DNA from: UMGS1908 sp045655005
GTDB lineage: Bacteria; Bacillota; Clostridia; Christensenellales; UBA1242
Length of the DNA: 64,000 nt
Assembly (NCBI GenBank): GCA_045655005.1
Contig: JAZOOJ010000006.1
Span: 62,001 to 126,000 of the forward strand
Direction: 5' to 3'
Shown here: piece by piece, positions 34,132 through 40,927 of the stretch
How positions within the stretch are numbered: the stretch's first letter is position 1
Layout of the letters: every line of letters begins with the position of its first letter
Translations under genes and position numbers: made by a program
Notes under the pieces: model-generated
Told to the model about the DNA's origin: nothing
Seen by the model: the letters and a program-made list of their open reading frames with translations, nothing else
Database searches by the model: none

Positions 34132-34230
34132 ATGACAATATGCTGTATTAAGGCGCCAAAGGCAATCGGCGCAATATTAAAAGTTTTTGTTAAGACAAAT
34201 AAGGATAGGACAAGGGTTGAAAACAAATAA
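34132..34230 (+). CDS. spoVM: Stage V sporulation protein M
   Basis: A 32-codon gene with a very strong GGAGGGGAG ribosome-binding site four to five bases before its ATG. The product reads MTICCIKAPKAIGAILKVFV and then a polar tail. It is colinear without gaps with B. subtilis SpoVM (MKFYTIKLPKFLGGIVRAML): Ile6, Lys7, Pro9, Lys10, Gly13 and Ile15 are identical, and Pro9 is the residue known to matter for SpoVM localisation. SpoVM is an amphipathic helix that recognises the curved forespore membrane and anchors the SpoIVA coat base. Location between rpe and convergent rpmB matches B. subtilis. The C-terminal tail is about six residues longer. Confidence 0.9.
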   Translation: MTICCIKAPKAIGAILKVFVKTNKDRTRVENK

Positions 34231-34233
34231 AAC

Positions 34234-34269
34234 AAAAGCACTATTTTGTAAATCAAAATAGTGCTTTTT
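34234..34269. terminator. Bidirectional terminator between spoVM and rpmB
   Basis: AAAAGCACTATTTTG (34234-34248) and CAAAATAGTGCTTTT (34254-34268) form a perfect 15-bp stem with a TAAAT loop. T-runs flank it on both strands, serving the convergent spoVM and rpmB. Confidence 0.9.
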
Positions 34270-34283
34270 ATTTTAATTTGATG

Positions 34284-34466
34284 TTAGTTATTTTTTGTGC
34301 CTTTCATACACTTTGTGCATACATAGGCTTTTTGAACTTTTCCATCAACTTCCACTTGAACTTTTTGGATGTTTGGGTTGGTTACTCTTTTTGTTTTTAC
34401 ATTTGAGTGGCTAACATTGTTTCCAGTCATTTTACCTTTACCACAAATAGAACAAACTCTGCTCAT
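34284..34466 (-). CDS. rpmB: 50S ribosomal protein L28
   Basis: A 60-aa L28 of the zinc-ribbon type: CSICGKG near the N-terminus and CTKCMKG near the C-terminus give CxxC pairs; SHSNVKTKRVTNPNIQKV is the family core. The start is the ATG at 34466 (complement) behind GGAGGAAAAG, not the upstream TTG. It is the only ribosomal gene on the minus strand here, convergent with spoVM as in Bacillus. Confidence 0.95.
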   Translation of the reverse strand: MSRVCSICGKGKMTGNNVSHSNVKTKRVTNPNIQKVQVEVDGKVQKAYVCTKCMKGTKNN

Positions 34467-34501
34467 TACTTTTCCTCCCAACTTTAATTTTCACAATGGG
34501 T

Positions 34502-34530
34502 ATATTACCATATTTATTATATTTTTGCAA
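34502..34530 (-). promoter_or_regulatory. Promoter of rpmB (minus strand)
   Basis: On the minus strand: TTGCAA (34530-34525), 17-base spacer, TAATAT (34507-34502) with TGG extended -10. Confidence 0.65.
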
Positions 34531-34591
34531 CACTTTTTTATAAAATTTATATAAATTTTCGATATTTGGCATATAATTATTAAAAATATCC

Positions 34592-34620
34592 TTGATATTT
34601 AAGTTAAGATGTTGTAAAAT
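34592..34620 (+). promoter_or_regulatory. Promoter of the Asp23-fakA operon
   Basis: TTGATA (34592-34597), 17-base spacer, TAAAAT (34615-34620). It overlaps the first in-frame TTG of the downstream reading frame, excluding that start. Confidence 0.65.
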
Positions 34621-34630
34621 AGTAGTTGAT

Positions 34631-34652
34631 TTAATAGGTGTGTGCCTATTAA
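34631..34652 (+). promoter_or_regulatory. Small leader hairpin upstream of the second Asp23 gene
   Basis: TTAATAGG/CCTATTAA, 8-bp perfect stem with a TGTGTG loop in the 5' leader, ten bases before the TAGGAGAG ribosome-binding site. Role unknown. Confidence 0.5.
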
Positions 34653-34675
34653 AAATTTTTGTTAGGAGAGATTTT

Positions 34676-35026
34676 GTGGCAGTTTCAACAGAAAATTCAA
34701 ATGGTGTAATAAGTATAACTGATGAATCTATTGCTCTTGTTGTTGGACATACAACTCTTGAATGTTATGGAGTTGTTGATTTAGTTGCAAGGACTTTATT
34801 GGAAAATTTACTTGAACTTTTCAAGAAGCGTTCAAAATCTCGTGGCATTAAGATTTTGACAATTGGCGACAGGATTCATATTGATTTAGATATTATATTA
34901 AAATATGGCGTTTCAATTAATGCAGTTGCTGAATCTGTACGTCGTTCAGTTAAGTATAATGTAGAACAATTTACCGGAATGCTTGTTGATAGTATTAATA
35001 TCAACGTGGTTGGCGTTAAGGTATAA
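34676..35026 (+). CDS. Asp23/Gls24 family protein (YloU-like)
   Basis: A 116-aa Asp23 protein: GVISITDESIALVVGHTTLE and AVAESVRRSVKYNVEQFTGM with a VDSININVVGVKV end. The start is GTG 34676, behind TAGGAGAG; the longer frame from 34592 would run through the promoter. It lies before the fakA/yloV gene, the conserved yloU-yloV pair. YloU's exact role is unknown; family members associate with membranes and envelope stress in some Gram-positives. Confidence 0.88.
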   Translation: MAVSTENSNGVISITDESIALVVGHTTLECYGVVDLVARTLLENLLELFKKRSKSRGIKILTIGDRIHIDLDIILKYGVSINAVAESVRRSVKYNVEQFTGMLVDSININVVGVKV

Positions 35027-35051
35027 TTGAGAGAGATACAGGAGATTTAAA

Positions 35052-36698
35052 ATGGCTAAAACAATTTCAGGTGCTGCATTTAGAAAAATGATTATAAGCG
35101 GTGCCAATTATTTGGAAAAGAACAAAGAATATGTTGACTCGTTAAACGTTTTTCCAGTCCCAGACGGTGACACAGGAACAAATATGTCTTTAACAATGCG
35201 TTCAGCAATTAAAGAACTTAATTTGGTAACAAGTAACGATATTGAACAACTTGCAAGTGCAGTTGCTAAGGGCGCTTTAAAAGGAGCAAGAGGTAACTCA
35301 GGAGTTATCCTATCTCAAATCTTAAAAGGTTTTACAACAGTATTAGCTCATGAAAAGAATATTACATCAAAAGCATTTGCAAAAGCTTTAAAAGAAGGTT
35401 CTTCTGTTGCGTATGATGCGGTTACAAAACCTAAGGAAGGAACAATTTTAACAGTTATCAGAATGATGTCCGAAGAGTCTGTTGATATTGCAAAAAAATA
35501 TTCCGACCTTGCAGAGTTTTTACAACATACCTTAGAAGCTGGCGAGGAAGTATTAAAGCAGACACCAGAGATGTTACCGGTATTAAAGAAAGCTGGTGTT
35601 GTAGACGCTGGTGGCAGAGGACTACTTGTTATTCTTTCAGGATTCTATCAAATGCTTGCTGGAAATGAAGTTGAAATTGCTCTTGATTTTGAGGGCGATA
35701 AGGTAGAAAGTGCAGATGCTGCATTTGAAAATATAAACGTAGATTATAATGACTTGGCTGAGATTGAATTTGCGTATTGTACCGAATTTTGGATTATTAA
35801 TCTAAATGGCAAAACAACATCAGCTGATATTGATAGACTTCGTGAAGAATTAATGGAACTTGGTGACAGTGTTATATGTATCGGCGACTTAAACGGGGTT
35901 CACGTTCACGTTCACACAAACTCACCGGGTGTTGCTTTAACAAAAGCACTTGCTCTTGGAGAAGTTGACACAATAAAAATTGAAAATATGCTTGAACAAT
36001 TCCGTTCATTAAAGGGACGTCAACAAGTTCAAGAAGAATTAAAACCTATTGGAATGGTTGCGATTTGTGCCGGTGAAGGCTTAGCTACAATATTTAAAGA
36101 TTTGAATGTTGACTATGTGATTGAGGGCGGTCAAACAATGAACCCGAGCGCCGAAGACATTGCAGCAGCGGTTGAAAAAGTGAAGGCGGAAACAGTATTT
36201 GTTCTTCCAAATAACAAAAACATTATTTTGGCAGCTGAACTTGCAAAAGACCTTTCAAGAAGAAATTTGGTAGTTGTTCCAACAACATCTGTACCGCAAG
36301 GAATTACAGCGGCAATTAATTTAAATCCAGACGATAGTGTCGAAACCAATCTTGCTAATATGGCAACATCAATTGACACTGTGGTAACAGGTTCTGTAAC
36401 ATATGCAGTTCGTGCAACGCATATTGATGGATTTAAGTTAAAAGAAGGCGATATTATTGGTCTTGACAATAAGAATATTATTGCAAAGGGTGAAGATGTG
36501 AGTGCCGTAACCGAGGAAGTAGTAGAAAAATTAATTAACCCAGATATTATGTCAATAACATTATTCTATGGACAAGATGTTCAACAAGCAGAAGCAGAAG
36601 TTTTAGCTGAAAAAATTGCAAGTAAACATCCAGATATTGAAGTTGATTTCCACTACGGTGGACAACCATTATATTACTATATGGTATCACTTGAATAA
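35052..36698 (+). CDS. fakA: DAK2/DegV-type fatty acid kinase subunit FakA (YloV)
   Basis: A 548-aa protein: N-terminal DAK2 kinase domain with FPVPDGDTGTNMSLT (Mg-ATP-binding Asp residues), KGALKGARGNSGVILSQIL and VDAGGRGLLVILSG, then a middle domain (HVHVHTNSPG) and a DegV-like C-terminal domain. FakA phosphorylates fatty acids bound to FakB partners, so host fatty acids can enter phospholipids; no FakB gene is in the window. It follows the Asp23 gene by 25 bases. Confidence 0.92.
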   Translation: MAKTISGAAFRKMIISGANYLEKNKEYVDSLNVFPVPDGDTGTNMSLTMRSAIKELNLVTSNDIEQLASAVAKGALKGARGNSGVILSQILKGFTTVLAHEKNITSKAFAKALKEGSSVAYDAVTKPKEGTILTVIRMMSEESVDIAKKYSDLAEFLQHTLEAGEEVLKQTPEMLPVLKKAGVVDAGGRGLLVILSGFYQMLAGNEVEIALDFEGDKVESADAAFENINVDYNDLAEIEFAYCTEFWIINLNGKTTSADIDRLREELMELGDSVICIGDLNGVHVHVHTNSPGVALTKALALGEVDTIKIENMLEQFRSLKGRQQVQEELKPIGMVAICAGEGLATIFKDLNVDYVIEGGQTMNPSAEDIAAAVEKVKAETVFVLPNNKNIILAAELAKDLSRRNLVVVPTTSVPQGITAAINLNPDDSVETNLANMATSIDTVVTGSVTYAVRATHIDGFKLKEGDIIGLDNKNIIAKGEDVSAVTEEVVEKLINPDIMSITLFYGQDVQQAEAEVLAEKIASKHPDIEVDFHYGGQPLYYYMVSLE

Positions 36699-36704
36699 AT
36701 TACT

Positions 36705-36740
36705 AAAAGAACAATTCGTAAAAAGAATTGTTCTTTTTTA
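36705..36740 (+). terminator. Terminator of the Asp23-fakA operon
   Basis: AAAAGAACAATTC/GAATTGTTCTTTT, 13-bp perfect stem with a GTAAAAA loop; the 3' arm runs into TTTTTT. Confidence 0.85.
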
Positions 36741-36770
36741 TTGTAAAAAATAAAATTTATATGATAATAT
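36741..36770 (+). promoter_or_regulatory. Promoter of recG
   Basis: TTGTAA (36741-36746), 18-base spacer, TAATAT (36765-36770) with TGA extended -10. Only six bases separate the -10 from the recG ATG, so transcription should begin at or next to the start codon. Confidence 0.65.
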
Positions 36771-36776
36771 ATTAAT

Positions 36777-38762
36777 ATGGAGTTATACGATATAAACGGT
36801 TTAGGCAAAAAACGCATAGAATCCTTAAATTTACAAGGAATAAATTCTTGTGAAGATTTCTTAGATTATCAGCCCTATAAATATTATGATTTCACATCAA
36901 TAGATAAGTTTGATGCAACTGCAACAAACAGTCTTTTGGTGCGTGCATCAAATATTTCTGAAGCTAAGAGTGTATTTTTTAAAGGTCTAAATTATGTAAT
37001 TTCAGAATTTCAAGAAATAGAAACTAATAAAAAATTTAAAGCGGTTTGGTATAACCAGCCATTTATGAAAAACAACCTAAGTGTTGGTGAAGAGTATTTT
37101 TTGTATGGCAAACCTAATTCAAAAAAACAACTGGTTATTCAGAAATACTTTGAAGCAAGCAAAGAAGATGGGCATATTTTACCTTGTTATAAGCCAATGG
37201 AAGGAATATCTTCTGGCATAATAAAAAAATCGATAGCACAAATTTTAGAACAAATTAAAAACAGTGATGATTTTATCAAGGAAGAACAGTCGATATTGGG
37301 TTTAATGCCTATACTTGAAGCATACAAAATGTTACATTCCCCAAGGTGCTTAGATGACATCGAGAAAGCCAAACTAAGAATAAACTTAGACAAATTATTA
37401 CTATTCGTTGCACTTGAAAGCATTATTGAAAACAATAGAGAACAAAAGAGTTTTAGTTATAAAAAAATAACAATTAACGATTTTGAAAATTTGTTGCCAT
37501 ATAGGCTTACAAATGGGCAAAATGAAGCAGTTAAGGCTGTTTTTGAGGATATGGATAAAAGTATAGTAATGAACAGATTGGTTCTTGGAGATGTTGGTTC
37601 GGGGAAAACTATGGTTGCATTTGCAAGCATCTTTAAAGCGATAATTTCCGGTTTCCAAGCGGTTATGTTATGTCCAACAGAAGTGCTTGCTAGTCAGCAT
37701 TTTGAAAACTCCAAGAAGATATTTAAAGATTATAACGTAGTTTTTTTACACTCGAGCATATCACATTCAGACAAAAAAGCGATATTAGAAAATATTGAAA
37801 GCGGAACAGCGCAAATTGTAATTGCAACGCATTCGGTTTTAAGTGATAATGTAAAATTTAAAAATTTATCATTAGTCATAACCGATGAACAGCATAGATT
37901 TGGTGTGGAACAGCGTGCTAATCTATCTAAAAAACAAACAGTTGACCAAATTGTAATGAGTGCAACACCAATTCCAAGAAGTCTAGCACTTGTTCTTTAT
38001 GGGGGACTTGATGTAAGTGAAATTAATGACAGACCTGGTGGAGAAAGTAAAATCAAGACAAATATACTATCTTCCAAAAAAGTCGATGATATGTGGCATT
38101 TTATAGCAAACGAATTAAAAACTAAGAACAAAAAATGCTTTGTAATTGTTCCAAGAGTTTTTGATGGAGATGGAGATTTAAAGTCAATTACAGAAATAGA
38201 GAAAGAAATTCAAAACCTTGGACTGTTTAACAAAGACGAAATATGTTGCGTTCACGGCAAGATGAAGTCAGCGGAAAGTGATAAAATCTTACAAGAGTTT
38301 CGTGACGGAAGTGGTAAAGTGCTAATTGCAACGACTATTGTTGAAGTGGGTATTGATATAAAACAAGCAAACATAATGGTTGTATATAATGCTGAGCGTT
38401 TTGGACTTAGCACCTTACATCAATTGCGTGGCAGGGTTGGAAGAGATGGCTCAGAAGGGTTCTGTTTCTGTGTTAGCGATGAGATAAATGAAATATCTCA
38501 AAAAAGGCTAAAAATATTTAAAGAAAATAACAATGGATTAAAAATTGCCGAAGAAGATTTAAAATTGCGTGGCTCTGGTACAATATATGGAACCAAGCAA
38601 CACGGAGTAAATGAGATATTTAATGAAATTGGATTTACAGTGAGTGGATTTGAAAAAGCTAAGGAAATTTGGCGGGATTTAGATTTTATAGTTCAAGAGA
38701 ACTTAAAAAAACAAGCCTTGCAAAAATATGGTGAACTTTATAAAAAAATAGTAATAAATTAA
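36777..38762 (+). CDS. recG: ATP-dependent DNA helicase RecG
   Basis: A 661-aa RecG: N-terminal wedge region (GLGKKRIESLNLQGI), Walker A LGDVGSGKTMVA (about 270-281), DEQHRFGVEQRANL, MSATPIPRSLALVLYGGLD, VEVGIDIKQANIMV, QLRGRVGRDGSEGFC and the C-terminal LRGSGTIYGTKQHG. It remodels stalled forks and Holliday junctions. There is no Shine-Dalgarno before ATG 36777 and the promoter -10 ends six bases upstream, so the mRNA is probably leaderless. It follows fakA as in Firmicutes. Confidence 0.96.
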   Translation: MELYDINGLGKKRIESLNLQGINSCEDFLDYQPYKYYDFTSIDKFDATATNSLLVRASNISEAKSVFFKGLNYVISEFQEIETNKKFKAVWYNQPFMKNNLSVGEEYFLYGKPNSKKQLVIQKYFEASKEDGHILPCYKPMEGISSGIIKKSIAQILEQIKNSDDFIKEEQSILGLMPILEAYKMLHSPRCLDDIEKAKLRINLDKLLLFVALESIIENNREQKSFSYKKITINDFENLLPYRLTNGQNEAVKAVFEDMDKSIVMNRLVLGDVGSGKTMVAFASIFKAIISGFQAVMLCPTEVLASQHFENSKKIFKDYNVVFLHSSISHSDKKAILENIESGTAQIVIATHSVLSDNVKFKNLSLVITDEQHRFGVEQRANLSKKQTVDQIVMSATPIPRSLALVLYGGLDVSEINDRPGGESKIKTNILSSKKVDDMWHFIANELKTKNKKCFVIVPRVFDGDGDLKSITEIEKEIQNLGLFNKDEICCVHGKMKSAESDKILQEFRDGSGKVLIATTIVEVGIDIKQANIMVVYNAERFGLSTLHQLRGRVGRDGSEGFCFCVSDEINEISQKRLKIFKENNNGLKIAEEDLKLRGSGTIYGTKQHGVNEIFNEIGFTVSGFEKAKEIWRDLDFIVQENLKKQALQKYGELYKKIVIN

Positions 38763-38798
38763 AAAATAAAAAAATTTTTAAAAATTTGAAAAATATGC

Positions 38799-38827
38799 TT
38801 GATTATTTTTAAAAGATGTGGTAGACT
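38799..38827 (+). promoter_or_regulatory. Promoter of tRNA-Gly
   Basis: TTGATT (38799-38804), 17-base spacer, TAGACT (38822-38827) with TGG extended -10. TAGACTAA (38822-38829) recurs inverted as TTAGTCTA (38859-38866), with an inner TTGTGTT/AACACAA stem in the transcribed leader. Confidence 0.6.
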
Positions 38828-38871
38828 AACTATTGTGTTTGAGAGATAACACAAAAAATTAGTCTATTTAT

Positions 38872-38946
38872 GCGGGAGTGGCTCAGTGGTAGAGCGTTGC
38901 CTTGCCAAGGCAAATGTCGCGAGTTCGAATCTCGTCTTCCGCTCCA
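38872..38946 (+). tRNA. tRNA-Gly (GCC anticodon)
   Basis: A 75-base cloverleaf: acceptor GCGGGAG/CTTCCGC (one G-T pair), D-arm GCTC/GAGC, anticodon stem TTGCC/GGCAA with loop TTGCCAA (anticodon GCC at 38904-38906), T-arm GCGAG-TTCGAAT-CTCGT, discriminator T and encoded CCA. It reads GGC and GGU codons. Stand-alone gene between recG and the unknown operon, with its own promoter and terminator. Confidence 0.97.
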
Positions 38947-38949
38947 TAA

Positions 38950-38981
38950 AAACCTTAGGAATTTCCTAAGGTTTATTTTTT
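38950..38981 (+). terminator. Terminator of tRNA-Gly
   Basis: AAACCTTAGGA/TCCTAAGGTTT, 11-bp perfect stem with an ATT loop, followed by ATTTTTT. Confidence 0.9.
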
Positions 38982-38987
38982 ATGCTA

Positions 38988-39016
38988 TTGAAATTTTAAA
39001 GTGATTATGATATTCT
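38988..39016 (+). promoter_or_regulatory. Promoter of the three-gene unknown operon
   Basis: TTGAAA (38988-38993), 17-base spacer, TATTCT (39011-39016) with TGA extended -10. Confidence 0.6.
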
Positions 39017-39041
39017 TAGTTTATAAATATAGGGGGTATAT

Positions 39042-40127
39042 ATGAGTAAAACCGAACAAGAAATATATCAAGAAGTCGTTAATTATATAAATGGTCGAAA
39101 TCACAAAAGACCTTGCACATTACAAACTATTAAAAAAGAACTTAGAAGCCCAAGAATTGTAGAGTTGATTTTTTTAAATCCTAGAGTTTTTAATCTTGAT
39201 GCAGAAATTTTACACGTTCCTAAAGAATTAAGAACTGAAGAATTATTGATGAGTTTTATACTTGAAGATCCTAAAAGATTAGAAAGTTTGCCAGAAGATG
39301 AGCAGAGTTTACCTTTACTAATAGCATACGAATTTTCAAAACGACGTTATGAGTTTGCGTCTGCAAGAATGTGGGGTGTATGGAGAGAAAAGCTCGGATA
39401 TTTAGGCAAGGCAAAAGAATATCGTGAAAGTGTAGTGCAAATTGCAGATCAGATTGAAAAGACTTGCAAGTGGGCGTATAAAGAAACAAGCGATTTTGAA
39501 CTAATAGAAATGATAAAATCATATTGTGCCGTTAATGAAATCTCTTTAGAAAAACCAGAGGTTTATATTCCAAAGTATCGCAATGTAAATTTCGATTTAG
39601 ATAAAAGATTAGTGATTTTGGTATCTGGGCATCCAGATTCTGGTAAAACATATTTTTCGAACCTTTTAGCGAATACGATATCTGGGGCATTTTGTTTTGA
39701 TTCTGATATGCTTGATGAAAGAACTTATAAAATGCCATTTACAGAGTTAACTAGGAGAAGTGAAGTTGTTGTATTTTCAGATCCCGATGCTGATAGGTTC
39801 TTTGACGATGAGGAATTGAAGGGTAGTTATGTAATAAATATTTATGTAAATCCTATTTCGATTGAAGAAATGTACAGACACTCAAAATATATGCGTGGAA
39901 TACCGCAAGACGAATATGTAAAGCATTATTCAATTGAAAGGAAGCCAAGCCCAGAAAGGTTTAAAGATGCGATTCAAGTTACTAATAATTATACGAGTGC
40001 AATTTATCAAGAAATAGATATGGTTATAGATGAGATTACTCGAAGATTAAATCTATTTATAAAAGAGAAGATTACAAGAGAAGATATTGTCCCAGGCTAT
40101 GATTTTTCACAACTTAAAAGCGAATAA
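39042..40127 (+). CDS. Unrecognised protein with a C-terminal P-loop kinase-like domain
   Basis: 361 aa. Residues 1-185 look helical and contain no motif I recognise. From about 188 a nucleoside-kinase-like fold begins: LVILVSGHPDSGKTYFS with Walker A at 196-203, then CFDSDMLDE after the second strand, VVVFSDPD as a possible Walker B, and a lid-like IEEMYRHSKYMRG with basic residues. This is how small-molecule or polynucleotide kinases look, rather than AAA or helicase enzymes; zeta-toxin-like kinases are one alternative. It starts the three-gene operon, 14 bases before the next gene. ATG behind GGGGG. Function unknown. Confidence 0.75.
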   Translation: MSKTEQEIYQEVVNYINGRNHKRPCTLQTIKKELRSPRIVELIFLNPRVFNLDAEILHVPKELRTEELLMSFILEDPKRLESLPEDEQSLPLLIAYEFSKRRYEFASARMWGVWREKLGYLGKAKEYRESVVQIADQIEKTCKWAYKETSDFELIEMIKSYCAVNEISLEKPEVYIPKYRNVNFDLDKRLVILVSGHPDSGKTYFSNLLANTISGAFCFDSDMLDERTYKMPFTELTRRSEVVVFSDPDADRFFDDEELKGSYVINIYVNPISIEEMYRHSKYMRGIPQDEYVKHYSIERKPSPERFKDAIQVTNNYTSAIYQEIDMVIDEITRRLNLFIKEKITREDIVPGYDFSQLKSE

Positions 40128-40141
40128 AAGGGGGATAAAAA

Positions 40142-40897
40142 ATGTATTGGTGGCATTTATACGAAGATAAAAGGAATGAAGAATGGGAAACTGAACATTC
40201 TTCTTTGGGGCAAAAAAATGCCTATGCTAAATATTATAGGTGCAGAAAATATGTGTGTATGGACATTTCTCAAAAAACTTGGTGCGACATTCCGCAAGGC
40301 TGTGGTATTTTTGAGATTCCAAAAGGGACAGAATGGCACTTCATTGGGAGAGTAGATACAACTGGTTGGGCAGGAAGTAATCCAGACTATTATTTTAGAG
40401 ATTTTGAGAATAGAGAATTTGTAGGGTTTAGTACTATCAGTAATAAAAATATTTCAAGATATATGAAGACAGGGGCATTTTTTATTTACAACATAATGCC
40501 CGATGATATTGCACATATTTTTCCTATGGATAGTGATACAAAAAAGCATGTTGAAGTTGAAAGTGAATTGTCGGGGCTTCCAAGTCTATGGTTAACATTA
40601 GATGAATTAGAGGCTATTAAAAACAAAATTGGTTGCTATGATCAAATTACTTGCAGAACTAAAAGGAATGGCAAAATTATAAAACCCGTAGCAGTAGTTG
40701 CTTATGATAATGTAAGCGAAGAAATTGAAGAAATTGCATATGCTTTTGGGGTTCCAATCCTACTTACTCATCCAGATGAAAATGTAATTAATTTTAGTGG
40801 TGATATGTTGCGTCAAAGATATATGCTAACGAGAGCATCAAAAGTTTTTAAAAAACCATATGACATCAATGTTGAATGTATGGAGTATTTTGATTAG
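40142..40897 (+). CDS. Unrecognised 251-aa protein, second gene of unknown operon
   Basis: A soluble, aromatic-rich protein with no signal or membrane segment (start MYWWHLYEDK). It has several Cys (YRCRKYVCMD, IPQGCGIF, IGCYDQITC) and a C-terminal half with VAVVAYDNVSEEIEEIAYAF and GVPILLTHPDENVINF. I do not recognise a family. Behind AGGGGG, 14 bases after the P-loop gene and 30 before the third gene, so co-expressed with both. The spacing of cysteines is not a clear zinc site. Confidence 0.65.
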   Translation: MYWWHLYEDKRNEEWETEHSSLGQKNAYAKYYRCRKYVCMDISQKTWCDIPQGCGIFEIPKGTEWHFIGRVDTTGWAGSNPDYYFRDFENREFVGFSTISNKNISRYMKTGAFFIYNIMPDDIAHIFPMDSDTKKHVEVESELSGLPSLWLTLDELEAIKNKIGCYDQITCRTKRNGKIIKPVAVVAYDNVSEEIEEIAYAFGVPILLTHPDENVINFSGDMLRQRYMLTRASKVFKKPYDINVECMEYFD

Positions 40898-40927
40898 TTT
40901 AAAATAAAGATTGTAAGGGTGATAATT

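Noticed and set aside
34369..34554. Plus-strand frame across rpmB
   Set aside because: It is antisense to the clear L28 gene and has no ribosome-binding site.
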